Part shown: positions 10,074 through 20,184 of the stretch, piece after piece
Layout of the letters: the number at the start of each line of letters is the position of its first letter
How positions within the stretch are numbered: the first letter of the stretch is position 1
NCBI RefSeq assembly: GCF_002902905.1
Contig: NZ_CP026124.1
Coordinates: forward strand, 3,100,001 to 3,164,000
Reading direction: 5' to 3'
DNA from: Achromobacter sp. AONIH1
GTDB lineage: Bacteria > Pseudomonadota > Gammaproteobacteria > Burkholderiales > Burkholderiaceae_B
DNA: 64,000 bases
The notes under the pieces: generated by a model
Seen by the model: the letters and a program-made list of their open reading frames with translations, nothing else
What the model was told of the DNA's origin: nothing
The model's database searches: none
Translations under genes and position numbers: made by a program

Positions 10074-11011
10074 GCTCATTTCCCGCCGAAACCATCGCGC
10101 GCAGCCGTGTGCTCGTGGTTGGCGATGTGATGCTGGACCGCTACTGGTTCGGCGAAGTGGAACGCATCTCGCCTGAGGCGCCGGTGCCTGTGGTGCGCGT
10201 GGCGCGCCGTGAAGACCGTCTCGGCGGCGCGGCCAACGTGGCCCGCAACGTCGCGGCCCTGGGCGGGTATGTCACCCTGATCGGCGTGCTGGGCGAGGAC
10301 GAGGCTGGCGCCAGCGTGCGCAAGCTGGCGCGAGAGGCCGGCATCGAAGGCGAACTTATCGTCGATCCCACGCTGCACACCACGTTGAAGATGCGCGTGC
10401 TCGGCCGCCAGCAGCAGTTGCTCCGCGTCGATTTCGAGCAGCATCCGGAAACGGCCGCGCTTGACAGCATCGATGCCGCTTTTGCCCGCCATCTGCCCAA
10501 CCACGACGTGGTGGTGCTTTCCGACTATGCCAAGGGCGTGCTGACGCGTGTCGAGCCGCTGCTGGCCCAGGCGCGCGCGGCGGGCATCCCCGTGCTGGTG
10601 GACCCCAAGGGCGATGATTATTCGCGTTACCGTGGCGCCACGCTGGTGACGCCGAACCGCTCGGAAATGCAGCAGGCCGTGGGCCGCTGGAGTTCCGAAT
10701 CCGAACTGACCGGCCGGGCGCAGCAACTGCGCGCCGAGCTGGACCTGGAAGCCTTGCTCGTGACCCGTTCGGAGCAGGGCATGACTTTGTTCACCGACGC
10801 CGGCCGCGACCATATCGACGCCCAGGCGCATGAGGTGTTCGACGTGTCCGGCGCGGGCGACACCGTGCTGGCGACGCTGGCCGTCACGCGCGCCGTGGGC
10901 TTGCCCTGGGCCGAGGCCATGGCCTGGGCCAACAAGGCTGGCGGCATCGCCGTGGGCAAGCTCGGCACCTCCGTCGTCACGGCCGCGGAATTGGCAGGAG
11001 AAACAGCATGA
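10070..11011 (+). CDS. rfaE1: D-glycero-beta-D-manno-heptose-7-phosphate kinase
   Basis: PfkB-family sugar kinase for the ADP-heptose pathway of LPS inner core. 313 residues with [20 protein letters not shown], the GGAANVARN motif and the catalytic [14 protein letters not shown] near residues 260-275. It is the kinase half only; E. coli HldE carries a second adenylyltransferase domain, which is missing here and must be encoded elsewhere (rfaE2/hldC). It overlaps lapB by 4 bp and hldD by 4 bp. Confidence 0.93.
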   Translation: MSSFPAETIARSRVLVVGDVMLDRYWFGEVERISPEAPVPVVRVARREDRLGGAANVARNVAALGGYVTLIGVLGEDEAGASVRKLAREAGIEGELIVDPTLHTTLKMRVLGRQQQLLRVDFEQHPETAALDSIDAAFARHLPNHDVVVLSDYAKGVLTRVEPLLAQARAAGIPVLVDPKGDDYSRYRGATLVTPNRSEMQQAVGRWSSESELTGRAQQLRAELDLEALLVTRSEQGMTLFTDAGRDHIDAQAHEVFDVSGAGDTVLATLAVTRAVGLPWAEAMAWANKAGGIAVGKLGTSVVTAAELAGETA

Positions 11012-11997
11012 TCATCGTTACCGGAGCCGCCGGCTTCATCGGCAGCAACCTGGTGCGCGGCCTGAACCGTCGCGGCATCACCGATATCCTGGCGGTCGAC
11101 GACCTGACCGAAGGCGACAAGTTCGTCAACCTGGTGGACTGCAAGATCGCGGACTACATGGACAAGGACGACTTCCGCCGCCGCGTGCTGGACGGCAGCC
11201 TGTCGCACGTCCGCGCGGTTCTGCACCAGGGCGCCTGCTCGGACACCACCGAGCGCAACGGTCGCTACATGCTCGACAACAACTACCGCGTCACGCTGGA
11301 GCTGCTCGAGTTCTGCCAGGCGCGCGCGATCCCGTTCATCTACGCGTCCTCGGCGGCGGTGTACGGCGGTTCGTCGGTGTATGTCGAAGATCCCGCCAAC
11401 GAAGGTCCGCTGAACGTCTACGGCTATTCCAAGCTGCTGTTCGACCAGGTGCTGCGCACCCGCATGGACACGCTCAAGTCCCAGGTCGTGGGCCTGCGCT
11501 ACTTCAATGTCTACGGTCCGCATGAACAGCACAAGGGGCGCATGGCCTCGGTCGCCTTCCACAACATGAACCAGTTCCTGGAACATGGCCATGTGCGGCT
11601 GTTCGCGGGCTGGGACGGCTATGTGGACGGCGGCCAGAGCCGCGACTTCATTTCGGTGGAGGACGTGGTGGCCGTGAACCTGCACTTCCTGGACAACCCG
11701 GGCACGTCGGGCATCTTCAACTGCGGCACGGGCCGCGCACAGCCGTTCAACGACGTGGCCGCCGCGGTGGTCAACACGCTGCGCGCCGAGCGCGGCGAGG
11801 CCGAGCTGTCGCTGGCGCAGCTGGTGGAACTGGACCTGATCCGCTATATCCCGTTCCCGGACGACCTCAAGGGACGCTATCAGAGCTATACCCAGGCAGA
11901 TGTGTCGCGCCTGCGTGCCGCCGGTTTCACCGCGCCCATGCGCGACGTGCAGACGGGCGTGGCCGAGTACGTGCGCTACTGGCGCGCCCGCAAGTAA
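11008..11997 (+). CDS. hldD: ADP-L-glycero-D-manno-heptose 6-epimerase
   Basis: Extended short-chain dehydrogenase that turns ADP-D,D-heptose into ADP-L,D-heptose. 329 residues: N-terminal NAD(P) motif [15 protein letters not shown], the [13 protein letters not shown] segment, and the catalytic YGYSKLLFD (YxxxK). [20 protein letters not shown] and [13 protein letters not shown] are specific for HldD. Starts inside the kinase stop (ATGA). A terminator follows at 12036-12069. Confidence 0.96.
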   Translation: MIIVTGAAGFIGSNLVRGLNRRGITDILAVDDLTEGDKFVNLVDCKIADYMDKDDFRRRVLDGSLSHVRAVLHQGACSDTTERNGRYMLDNNYRVTLELLEFCQARAIPFIYASSAAVYGGSSVYVEDPANEGPLNVYGYSKLLFDQVLRTRMDTLKSQVVGLRYFNVYGPHEQHKGRMASVAFHNMNQFLEHGHVRLFAGWDGYVDGGQSRDFISVEDVVAVNLHFLDNPGTSGIFNCGTGRAQPFNDVAAAVVNTLRAERGEAELSLAQLVELDLIRYIPFPDDLKGRYQSYTQADVSRLRAAGFTAPMRDVQTGVAEYVRYWRARK

Positions 11998-12035
11998 GCC
12001 GTTGCCGGATGCCGGCCTTGCCGGGCCGGAACAAG

Positions 12036-12069
12036 CCGCCGCCATGCCTGGTCATGCCGGCGGTTTTTT
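12036..12069 (+). terminator. Intrinsic terminator after hldD
   Basis: An 11-bp stem with one C-C mismatch (12036-12046 with 12053-12063), loop CCTGGT, then six T. It closes the lapA-lapB-rfaE1-hldD unit. Confidence 0.88.
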
Positions 12070-12212
12070 CGTGGGAAGCCGGAGCATTCCCGGCACGCGT
12101 ATTTGCCGACGTGGATGTTTCCGTTCACCGCCGCGCCGCCAGCTGCCGGCGATCGCCATGATTTGCGGGTGGCGCGACAACCGTCGCGTCCGCTTCCTTT
12201 CAGGAGATCCGC

Positions 12213-12833
12213 ATGCGTGCATACGCTGTTCTATCCAACGTCTCGTCCCGGCTGGCCGCCATTCCCTCCATCCTGAGGCAGGCGTCCGGCCGCCGTCCGG
12301 CGCCGCGCCCGCCGTCCGGGCATCAGGCCGACGCCGCCCCGCATCTGCCTGATGCCCGACTGGCCAAGGCGCCGCGCCCGGGTGCGATGTCCCTGCCGGG
12401 CTGGCCCTGGCGCACGCCATGGCGCCGTCCCCGCGGCCTGAGCCGGGTCATGGGCGGATCGATATGGCGTCTGTTGGCGGCGGCGGGTATGGCGCTAGCG
12501 GCGGCCACGGCCTCGGCCGTCGACGTCAACAGCGCCACCGCGCAGCAGCTGGAGTCGGTCAGCGGGATCGGCCCGAGCACCGCGCGGACCATCGTGCAGG
12601 AGCGCGAACGCGCCGGCGCCTTCGAATCGCTGGACGATCTGGCCGAGCGCGTGCGCGGCATCGGCCCGAAGAAGGCCAAGGCGTTGCAGGCCGCCGGGCT
12701 GACGGTGGGCGGCGCCGACGGCGCCGCGCAGAATGCCGCGCAAGGCGCCGCCACGCCGGCGGGCAAGGGCGGCGCGCCGGCTGGCGCGGCCCAGTCCGCC
12801 AAGGGTGGGGCCGCCGCGAAGGCCAGGCAGTAA
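12213..12833 (+). CDS. ComEA-like helix-hairpin-helix protein
   Basis: 206 residues from the ATG at 12213, which has a strong AGGAG 7 bp upstream. The core, VDVNSATAQQLESVSGIG to GIGPKKAKALQAAGL (about 107-163), is a tandem HhH unit as in ComEA, a DNA-binding protein of natural competence; the same fold also occurs in nuclease accessory proteins. Before it lies a signal-like hydrophobic segment (WRLLAAAGMALAAATASA, about 84-101). The first 79 residues are rich in Pro, Arg and Ala and are not part of the family. An in-frame ATG at 12450 would give a normal secreted ComEA but lacks a good ribosome site. The tail is Ala/Gly/Lys low complexity. Confidence 0.75.
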   Translation: MRAYAVLSNVSSRLAAIPSILRQASGRRPAPRPPSGHQADAAPHLPDARLAKAPRPGAMSLPGWPWRTPWRRPRGLSRVMGGSIWRLLAAAGMALAAATASAVDVNSATAQQLESVSGIGPSTARTIVQERERAGAFESLDDLAERVRGIGPKKAKALQAAGLTVGGADGAAQNAAQGAATPAGKGGAPAGAAQSAKGGAAAKARQ

Positions 12834-12940
12834 GCCATGCCGTCCTTCACGTTCCCGGGCGTGAAGGGCGGCGGGCGTGCCCCTGGCGCCGGCGCGGCTT
12901 TTGCGGCCGACGCGCGCGCGCCGGGGTTATGATCGGCTCC

Positions 12941-13849
12941 ATGACTACGAACTACCCCACCATCGAGCAGACCGTCGGCAATACGCCGCTCGTGCGTCTG
13001 CAGCGTATTCCCGGAGCTGCGGGCGCGGCGCGCGGCAATGTCATCCTGGCCAAGCTTGAGGGCAATAACCCCGCCGGGTCGGTCAAGGACCGGCCGGCGC
13101 TGTCCATGATCGCCCATGCCGAGGCGCGCGGCGACATCAAGCCCGGCGATACCCTGATCGAGGCCACCAGCGGCAATACCGGCATCGCCCTGGCGATGGC
13201 CGCTGCCATGCGCGGCTACCGCATGATCCTGATCATGCCCGACAACCTGTCCGTCGAGCGCCGCGCGGCCATGGCCGCTTATGGCGCCGAGCTGATCCTC
13301 ACGCCGGCCGACAAGGGCGGCATGGAGTACGCCCGGGATCTGGCCACCGAGATGCAGGCCGATGGCCGCGGCGTGGTGCTGGACCAGTTCGCCAATCCCG
13401 ACAATCCGCGCGCGCACATCGAAAGCACCGGCCCGGAAATCTGGAACCAGACCGAAGGTCGTGTCACGCACTTCGTCAGCGCGATGGGCACCACCGGCAC
13501 CATCATGGGGGTTTCCACCTATCTGAAGTCGCGCAATGCCGCGATCCAGGTGGTGGGCGCGCAGCCGGCCGAAGGCTCGCAGATCCCCGGCATCCGCAAA
13601 TGGCCCGAAGCCTACCTGCCCAAGATCTTCGACCGCAGCCGCGTGGACGCCTACGAATCCATCGTGCAGGCCGATGCCGAGACGATGGCGCGCCGGCTGG
13701 CGGCGGAAGAAGGCATCTTCGCCGGGATCTCCTCGGCCGGCGCCCTGGTCGCCGCGCTGCGCGTGGCCGAAAGGGTGAACGATGCGACCATCGTCTTCAT
13801 CGTCTGCGACCGGGGCGACCGCTACCTGTCCACGGGTGTGTTCAATTAG
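12941..13849 (+). CDS. cysM: Cysteine synthase B (O-acetylserine sulfhydrylase)
   Basis: PLP enzyme joining O-acetylserine with sulfide or thiosulfate. 302 residues, with YPTIEQTVGNTPLVRL at the N-terminus, the PLP lysine K49 in NPAGSVKDRPA, TSGNTGIALAM, and the phosphate loop MGTTGTIMG. KWPEAYLPKIFD is typical of CysM rather than CysK. The ATG at 12941 gives the family length; ATG 12929 (MIGS) is an alternative. No sulfur-uptake gene is adjacent, as the sulfate operon lies 5 kb away. Two dispersed repeats follow the stop. Confidence 0.94.
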   Translation: MTTNYPTIEQTVGNTPLVRLQRIPGAAGAARGNVILAKLEGNNPAGSVKDRPALSMIAHAEARGDIKPGDTLIEATSGNTGIALAMAAAMRGYRMILIMPDNLSVERRAAMAAYGAELILTPADKGGMEYARDLATEMQADGRGVVLDQFANPDNPRAHIESTGPEIWNQTEGRVTHFVSAMGTTGTIMGVSTYLKSRNAAIQVVGAQPAEGSQIPGIRKWPEAYLPKIFDRSRVDAYESIVQADAETMARRLAAEEGIFAGISSAGALVAALRVAERVNDATIVFIVCDRGDRYLSTGVFN

Positions 13850-13852
13850 TTC

Positions 13853-13904
13853 ACCCCCGAAGCGCTGCGCGCTTCCCCCTCAAGGGGGCGCCGCTACGGA
13901 CCGG
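13853..13904. repeat. Dispersed triple-hairpin repeat, copy 1 (3'-truncated)
   Basis: Contains the inverted repeat GAAGCGC-TGC-GCGCTTC, then CCCCCT-CA-AGGGGG, then GCGCCGCTACGGACCGG. The third hairpin (CCGGC-AAA-GCCGG) present in copies 2 and 3 is missing. It starts 4 bp after the cysM stop, so it may also act as the end of that transcript. Confidence 0.85.
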
Positions 13905-13916
13905 AGAGTGAGGCCC

Positions 13917-13992
13917 GCCCCTGAAGCGCTGTGCGCTTCTCCCCTCAAGGGGCGCCGCGACGGACCGGCAAAGCCGGCTCCGTGCGGCCTGG
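13917..13992. repeat. Dispersed triple-hairpin repeat, copy 2
   Basis: Full copy 13 bp after copy 1: GAAGCGC-TGT-GCGCTTC, CCCCT-CA-AGGGG, then CGACGGACCGG-CAAA-GCCGGCTCCGTGCGGCC. Same orientation as the copies at 36.7 and 41.3 kb. Together with copy 1 it forms a tandem pair between the convergent cysM and mltB-type genes. Confidence 0.87.
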
Positions 13993-14053
13993 ATTGAAAC
14001 AGCCTTCGACTCTGGGGCAGGCTCTTCTGGTTGAGGCGGTTTGCCGGCCGCGT

Positions 14054-15211
14054 TCAGCGGCCGACGCGGGCTTCGATTTCGGCGGCCAGGTCGGCCACGG
14101 CGGTGGCGTAGAAGTAGCTGCGGTTGTAGTGCGTCAGCGCGAAGAAGTTGGGCGTACCGACGCGGTATTGGGCCGTGCCGCGCGCTTCTTCGACCAGATC
14201 GACGATGCCCAGGGGATGGGCGCTCCAGCCAACGGCGGAGGCGCCGGGCTGCAGGCGGCCGCCGGCGGCGCTGATCGTGTTCCAGCTTTGCTTGGGCACC
14301 AGGCCGCCGTCGACCAGGGCGGACGGATCCGCCGGCAGGGTCACCGGCGCGAACACGGGCACGCCGCGCTGCCAGCCGTGCTGGGCCAGGAAGCTGCCCA
14401 CCGACAGGATGGCGTCCTTGGTGCTGTTGGTCAGGTCGATATGGCCGCTGTCGTCGCCGTCGACGGCATAGCGCATGATGCTGCCCGGCATGAACTGCGG
14501 CATGCCGATGGCGCCGGCGTAGGAGCCGCGCGTTTCCAGGTCGAGCTTGCCCTGCATCACCAGCGTCAGGAAATCCCCGAGCTGGCCTCGGAACATGGCG
14601 GCGCGTTCGGGTTTGTCCGGGTCGGGATAGTCGAAGGCCAGCGTGGTCAGCGCGTCCAGTACGCGGAAATTGCCCATATTGCGTCCATACAGCGTTTCGA
14701 CGCCGATGATGGAGGCGATGATGGGGGCCGGCACGCCGAAGCGCTGCGCGGCCTGGTTCAGCAGGTCGCGGTTCTCGTTGTAGAACTCCACGCCCCAGCC
14801 AATGCGCTTGGGCTCGACGAAGCGCGCGCGGTAGGTCAGCCAGCTGCGCCAGATCTTCTTTCCGGGCGGCGCCGGCGCGATCAGGCGGGCCACGGTGGCG
14901 TTGTAGCGCGCGCCTTCCAGGGCGGCGACCATGGGCGCCAGCGGCAGCTTGCGCTCGGCCGACAGGCCTTCCAGGAACTGGCGGACTTCAGGCTTCAGGC
15001 CGCCGCTGGGCGTGAGCGCGGCGGGTCCTTCGTCGGCTGTCTCCGGGCCAGGGGCGGTCGGGCCGATGCGGATGGGGGCGGCAGGTGCCTCGCTGGCGGC
15101 GGACACGCCCGGCGCGGAGGACGAGCGGGGGGCGGAGGGAGCGGTGGTGGAACACCCCGCGAGCAGGGCCGACATGACCCCGAGTTGCAGTAATCGCCGA
15201 CAGATGAACAT
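14054..15211 (-). CDS. mltB: Lytic murein transglycosylase B, lipoprotein
   Basis: Cleaves the MurNAc-GlcNAc bond of peptidoglycan to anhydro products at the outer membrane. 385 residues. The ATG at 15211 is preceded by AGGAAG; the signal peptide ends in lipobox LLAG-C20, so it is a lipoprotein. After a Ser/Ala/Pro linker, the SLT_2 domain shows PIIASIIGVETLYGRNMG (catalytic Glu in GVET) and GAIGMPQFMPGSIMRYAVD. It is divergent from the histone-deacetylase-like gene with only 10 bp between start codons. Confidence 0.92.
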   Translation of the reverse strand: MFICRRLLQLGVMSALLAGCSTTAPSAPRSSSAPGVSAASEAPAAPIRIGPTAPGPETADEGPAALTPSGGLKPEVRQFLEGLSAERKLPLAPMVAALEGARYNATVARLIAPAPPGKKIWRSWLTYRARFVEPKRIGWGVEFYNENRDLLNQAAQRFGVPAPIIASIIGVETLYGRNMGNFRVLDALTTLAFDYPDPDKPERAAMFRGQLGDFLTLVMQGKLDLETRGSYAGAIGMPQFMPGSIMRYAVDGDDSGHIDLTNSTKDAILSVGSFLAQHGWQRGVPVFAPVTLPADPSALVDGGLVPKQSWNTISAAGGRLQPGASAVGWSAHPLGIVDLVEEARGTAQYRVGTPNFFALTHYNRSYFYATAVADLAAEIEARVGR

Positions 15212-15221
15212 AATCTTCCTT

Positions 15222-16145
15222 ATGGAGACCATGTATCTTACCCACCCGGCATGCCGCTTGCATGAAATGGGCAGTTGGCATCCGGAAAGCCCGCAGAGGC
15301 TGGACGCCATCTCGGACCAGTTGTTGGCCAGCGGCCTGATGCCCTATCTAGACGATCGCCAGGCGCCGCAAGCCTCGCGCCACGACATTCTGCGGGTCCA
15401 TACCGTTCAGTACCTGGACAGTCTGCGCCAGCACGTGCCCGAGCACGGCTACTACCCGATCGATCCCGATACCCTGATGAACCCGCACACCTACGAGGCC
15501 GCGCTGTACGCGGCCGGCGCGGGCGTGGCCGCGGTCGACGCGGTCATGGGTGGCGAGGCGCGCACCGCTTTTTGTGCGGTGCGTCCGCCCGGGCACCATG
15601 CCTGCCGCTCCCAGGCCATGGGCTTTTGCTTCCTGAACAACGTGGCCATCGCGGCCCGCCACGCGCTGGACTTCCACGGCCTGTCGCGGGTGGCCATCGT
15701 GGATTTCGACGTGCACCACGGCAATGGCACCGAAGACGTCTTCGCCGGCGACGAGCGGGTGCTGATGTGCAGCTTCTTCCAGCACCCGTTCTTTCCCAAC
15801 AGCGGCGCGGACCATCCGGCCGCCAACATGCTCAACGTGCCGGTGCCGGCCTATACCGCGGGCGCGGCGGTGCGGTCCATCGTCACGGACACCTGGCTGC
15901 CGCGGCTGGAGGCGCATCGGCCGGAGCTGATCCTGGTGTCGGCGGGATTCGACGCCCACCGGGAGGACGACATGGGTCAGATGGGGCTGGTCGAGGCCGA
16001 TTACGCCTGGATCACCGAACAGCTCGTCGGGGTGGCCGACCGCCATGCCCAGGGCCGGATCGTCAGTACGCTGGAGGGCGGTTACAACCTGTCCGCCCTC
16101 GGTCGCAGCGTGGTGGCGCATATACGGGCGCTGGCGAAGCTGTAG
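15222..16145 (+). CDS. Histone deacetylase family hydrolase
   Basis: Zinc amidohydrolase of the arginase/deacetylase fold; bacterial members deacetylate acetylpolyamines or acetoin-like substrates, and the substrate here is unknown. 307 residues from ATG 15222 (METMYLTHPACRLHEMG); ATG 15231 and ATG 15204 are in-frame alternatives. Zinc and catalytic motifs are VRPPGHHA, VDFDVHHGNGTEDVF (Asp and His ligands) and SAGFDAHREDD (second Asp). LEGGYNLSALGRSV near the C-terminus is typical. The etf genes follow after 70 bp with a small hairpin at 16173-16188. Confidence 0.9.
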   Translation: METMYLTHPACRLHEMGSWHPESPQRLDAISDQLLASGLMPYLDDRQAPQASRHDILRVHTVQYLDSLRQHVPEHGYYPIDPDTLMNPHTYEAALYAAGAGVAAVDAVMGGEARTAFCAVRPPGHHACRSQAMGFCFLNNVAIAARHALDFHGLSRVAIVDFDVHHGNGTEDVFAGDERVLMCSFFQHPFFPNSGADHPAANMLNVPVPAYTAGAAVRSIVTDTWLPRLEAHRPELILVSAGFDAHREDDMGQMGLVEADYAWITEQLVGVADRHAQGRIVSTLEGGYNLSALGRSVVAHIRALAKL

Positions 16146-16215
16146 AATCAGGAAAAAATTGTGCAATGCGATCCCGGCGCATGCCGGGTAATTATTTCCA
16201 TTTGGAGGCAGCGGG

Positions 16216-16965
16216 ATGAAGGTTTTGGTACCTGTCAAGCGCGTCGTTGACTACAACGTCAAGGTGCGCGTCAAGTCGGATCAGACTGGCGTCGATATCG
16301 CCAATGTGAAGATGTCCATGAACCCCTTCGACGAAATCGCCGTCGAGGAAGCGACCCGCCTGAAGGAGAAGGGTTCGGTGGCCGAGGTCGTCGCCGTGTC
16401 TTGCGGCGTGGCCCAATGCCAGGAAACCCTGCGCACAGCGATGGCCATTGGCGCCGATCGCGGCGTGCTGGTGCAGACCGATGTCGAACTGCAGCCGCTG
16501 GCCGTGGCCAAGCTGCTCAAGGCGCTGGTCGACAAGGAACAGCCGCAGCTGGTGATCCTGGGCAAGCAGGCGATCGACGACGACGCCAACCAGACCGGCC
16601 AGATGCTGGCCGCGCTGCTGGACTGGCCGCAAGCCACGTTCGCCAGCAAGGTCGAGCTGGGCGACGGCAAGGTCAACGTCACGCGCGAAGTCGACGGCGG
16701 CCTGGAGACCGTGTCGCTGAAGCTGCCGGCCATCATCACCACCGACCTGCGCCTGAACGAGCCGCGCTACGTGACGCTGCCGAACATCATGAAGGCCAAG
16801 AAGAAGCAGCTGGACACCGTGACGCCGCAGGACCTGGGCGTGGACCCGGCGCCGCGCCTGAAGACGCTGAAGGTCAGCGAGCCGCCGGCGCGCAAGGCCG
16901 GCATCAAGGTGCCCGATGTGGCGGCGCTGGTGGACAAACTCAAGAACGAAGCGAAGGTGGTCTGA
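16216..16965 (+). CDS. etfB: Electron transfer flavoprotein subunit beta
   Basis: With EtfA it forms the FAD/AMP heterodimer that carries electrons from acyl-CoA dehydrogenases to ETF-quinone oxidoreductase. 249 residues, normal length. It has [20 protein letters not shown], the AMP-site segment [20 protein letters not shown] and the recognition-loop region [15 protein letters not shown]. Start supported by GGAGG 9 bp upstream. etfA begins 1 bp after its stop. Confidence 0.96.
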   Translation: MKVLVPVKRVVDYNVKVRVKSDQTGVDIANVKMSMNPFDEIAVEEATRLKEKGSVAEVVAVSCGVAQCQETLRTAMAIGADRGVLVQTDVELQPLAVAKLLKALVDKEQPQLVILGKQAIDDDANQTGQMLAALLDWPQATFASKVELGDGKVNVTREVDGGLETVSLKLPAIITTDLRLNEPRYVTLPNIMKAKKKQLDTVTPQDLGVDPAPRLKTLKVSEPPARKAGIKVPDVAALVDKLKNEAKVV

Positions 16966-16966
16966 G

Positions 16967-17896
16967 ATGACGACGCTGGTTATTGCTGAACACGACAACG
17001 CCCAGCTCAAGGGCGCGACCCTGAACACCATCGCCGCCGCCGCCAAGATCGGCGGCGACGTGCACGTGCTGGTCGCCGGCGCCAATGCCCGCGCCGTGGC
17101 CGAGCAGGCCGCGCAGGCCGCCGGCGTGTCCAAGGTGCTGCTGGCCGACGCGCCGCAGCTGGCCGAAGGCCTGGCCGAGAACCTGGCCGCCCAGGTGCTG
17201 GCCGTGGCGTCGGGCTACAGCCACATCCTGTTCCCCGCCACCGCCTCGGGCAAGAACGTGGCCCCGCGCGTGGCCGCCAAGCTGGATGTGGCGCAGGTCT
17301 CGGACATCATCGGCGTGGAATCCGCCGACACCTTCCAGCGCCCGATCTACGCCGGCAACGCCATCGCCACGGTGCAGTCGGCCGACGCGGTCAAGGTCAT
17401 CACCGTGCGCACCACCGGCTTTGACGCGGTGGCCGCCACCGGCGGCTCGGCCGCGATCGAGGACGCCACTGCCGTGGCCGACTCGGGCCTGTCCAGCTTC
17501 GTGGGTCGCGAAGTCGCCAAGAGCGACCGCCCCGAACTGGCCGGCGCGCGCGTGGTCGTCTCCGGCGGCCGTGGCCTGGGCAGCGCCGAGAACTTCAAGA
17601 TCCTGGACCCGCTGGCCGACAAGCTGGGCGCGGCGCTGGGCGCTTCGCGCGCGGCGGTCGACGCCGGCTACGCGCCGAACGACTGGCAGGTCGGCCAGAC
17701 CGGCAAGATCGTGGCCCCGCAGCTGTACGTGGCCGTCGGCATCTCCGGCGCCATCCAGCACCTGGCCGGCATGAAGGACTCCAAGGTCATCGTGGCCATC
17801 AACAAGGATCCGGAAGCCCCGATCTTCGGCGTGGCCGACTACGGCCTGGTCGGCGATCTGTTCCAGGTCGTGCCGGAACTGACCGGCGCGCTATAG
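16967..17896 (+). CDS. etfA: Electron transfer flavoprotein subunit alpha
   Basis: FAD-binding partner of EtfB. 309 residues from the ATG at 16967. The C-terminal FAD domain has [50 protein letters not shown] and [19 protein letters not shown], all hallmarks of EtfA. Together with the phenylacetate and other oxidation genes nearby it would feed electrons from beta-oxidation. A strong terminator follows. Confidence 0.97.
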   Translation: MTTLVIAEHDNAQLKGATLNTIAAAAKIGGDVHVLVAGANARAVAEQAAQAAGVSKVLLADAPQLAEGLAENLAAQVLAVASGYSHILFPATASGKNVAPRVAAKLDVAQVSDIIGVESADTFQRPIYAGNAIATVQSADAVKVITVRTTGFDAVAATGGSAAIEDATAVADSGLSSFVGREVAKSDRPELAGARVVVSGGRGLGSAENFKILDPLADKLGAALGASRAAVDAGYAPNDWQVGQTGKIVAPQLYVAVGISGAIQHLAGMKDSKVIVAINKDPEAPIFGVADYGLVGDLFQVVPELTGAL

Positions 17897-17919
17897 AGCC
17901 AGACGCAAGGCCGCTACGG

Positions 17920-17956
17920 AAAAGCCCGCGAACGCAGGTTCGCGGGCTTTTCTTTT
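17920..17956 (+). terminator. Intrinsic terminator after etfA
   Basis: Perfect 14-bp stem AAAAGCCCGCGAAC / GTTCGCGGGCTTTT with loop GCAG, then CTTTT. Confidence 0.94.
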
Positions 17957-18187
17957 GCGCGTGACATCGGATTGCGGGCGCTCAATTCGGGTCATGAATA
18001 TTGCATAAGGTTATATGTCTTGCGTATTTCCCCCGTACCGAGTTTGATGGAAGAATCGTCGCATGGCTGCCGCCGCGGGATGCAAGCCCGGGCGTCGCAG
18101 GCCGCCGACGAGCCGTTGCCGGCCGTGTCCGCCGCGCTCGCGGGCGGGCCGCCCTCGATCAACCTTCATCCGCATGCAGGAGACACC

Positions 18188-18829
<642 letters not shown>

Positions 18830-19131
18830 ATAGCCGGAGTGCATGAAGGGCCGCGCGCCCTGAACGCATCCCGCAGGCTTTGCCGCCAGTACGCCGCGAT
18901 TCCCCGCTGGGAACGCGGCGTTTTTTATGGGTCTCCACGGCTGGCGCGACGGGCATTCCGCAAGGGGCGCGCGCTGCGCCTGGCCCCAAGCAGGCGAGGC
19001 GGCGTGGTTTCGCCATGCCCCGCGTCTATATGCTTGGCGGCGATTAACAATTAAAAAATGATTCGTTCCGTTCAGATCGACTCGCCTGCAAACTTGCTTC
19101 CACATTGTCAAACTGACGCAGGGAGCAAGGG
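18830..19131. other. Intergenic region before the sulfate operon, including a terminator
   Basis: The first part ends the peroxiredoxin transcript: a long stem at 18891-18921 (ACGCCGCG pairs with CGCGGCGT, inner TTCCC with GGGAA, loop CGCT) with six T at 18921-18926. The part nearest sbp is AT-rich (CGATTAACAATTAAAAAATG near 19040-19059), unlike its GC-rich surroundings. Sulfate operons are usually activated by the LysR protein CysB, which binds AT-rich sites upstream, so this is a candidate activator site. No gene is seen. Confidence 0.6.
18891..18926 (+). terminator. Intrinsic terminator after the peroxiredoxin gene
   Basis: 13-bp stem with one bulged A, CGCT loop, then a run of six T. Confidence 0.92.
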
Positions 19132-20160
19132 ATGTCTTTCAGGAAAGCGGGTTGGCTGGCCGCCTTGGCTGCAGTGACGGTTTCGCTCGCGGCGATCGCG
19201 CCGGCCCAGGCGCAGCAGAAGCAGACGCTGCTCAACGTCTCCTATGATCCGACGCGCGAGCTGTACCGCGCGATCGACGACGCCTTCGCCAAGCAATACA
19301 AGGACAAGGCCGGCGTCGAGCTGACCATCCGCCAATCGCACGGCGGCTCGGGCCGCCAGGCGCGTTCGGTCATCGACGGACTGGAAGCCGACGTGGTGAC
19401 GCTGGCCCTGGCCTACGACATCGACGCCATCGCCGATCGCGGCCTGCTCCCGGAAAACTGGCAGGCCCGCCTGCCGCAGAACAGCTCGCCCTACACCTCC
19501 ACCATCGTGTTCCTGGTGCGCAAGGGCAATCCCAAGCAGATCAAGGACTGGGACGACCTGGTCAAGGACGGCGTGCAGGTCATCACCCCCAACCCCAAGA
19601 CTTCCGGCGGCGCGCGCTGGAATTACCTGGCGGCCTGGGCCTACGCGCTCGAGAAGAACGGCGGCAGCGAGGACAAGGCCAAGGCCTATGTCGGCGAGCT
19701 GCTCAAGCACGTGCCGGTGCTGGATACCGGCGCGCGCGGCGCCACCACCACCTTCGTCGAGCGCGGCGTGGGCGACGTGCTGCTGGCCTGGGAGAACGAG
19801 GCTTTCCTGGCGCTCGAGGAGCTGGGTCCGGACAAGTTCGACATCGTGGTGCCCTCGCTGTCCATCCTGGCCGAGCCGCCGGTGGCCGTGGTCGACAAGA
19901 TCGTCGACAAGAAGGGCACCCGCGCCGCGGCCCAGGCCTACCTGGAATTCCTGTACACGCCGGCGGCGCAGGAAATCATCGCCAAGAACTACTACCGCCC
20001 CATCGACAAGGACGTGGCGGCCAAGTACGAAAGCAAGTTCCCCAAGGTCAAACTCGTGAAGATCGACGACAAGATCTTCGGCGGCTGGCGCAAGGCGCAG
20101 AAGGATCACTTCAGCGATGGCGGCACCTTCGACCAGATCTACCAGCCTCAGAAGAAATGA
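19132..20160 (+). CDS. sbp: Periplasmic sulfate-binding protein
   Basis: Binds sulfate and hands it to CysTWA. 342 residues. The signal peptide is about 27 residues (ends APAQA-QQ). The mature protein begins [17 protein letters not shown] and includes [40 protein letters not shown] and [13 protein letters not shown], which match the sulfate/thiosulfate-binding family. First gene of a compact sbp-cysT-cysW-cysA-cysH-cysD-cysN unit. Confidence 0.95.
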   Translation: MSFRKAGWLAALAAVTVSLAAIAPAQAQQKQTLLNVSYDPTRELYRAIDDAFAKQYKDKAGVELTIRQSHGGSGRQARSVIDGLEADVVTLALAYDIDAIADRGLLPENWQARLPQNSSPYTSTIVFLVRKGNPKQIKDWDDLVKDGVQVITPNPKTSGGARWNYLAAWAYALEKNGGSEDKAKAYVGELLKHVPVLDTGARGATTTFVERGVGDVLLAWENEAFLALEELGPDKFDIVVPSLSILAEPPVAVVDKIVDKKGTRAAAQAYLEFLYTPAAQEIIAKNYYRPIDKDVAAKYESKFPKVKLVKIDDKIFGGWRKAQKDHFSDGGTFDQIYQPQKK

Positions 20161-20184
20161 TCTCCTGACCATCGGACGACGGCC

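Noticed and set aside
17957..18187. Possible OxyR-type or riboswitch leader before the peroxiredoxin
   Set aside because: Only a short ATAAGGTTAT palindrome is present; no OxyR-like ATAG-N7-CTAT pattern or stable leader fold was seen.
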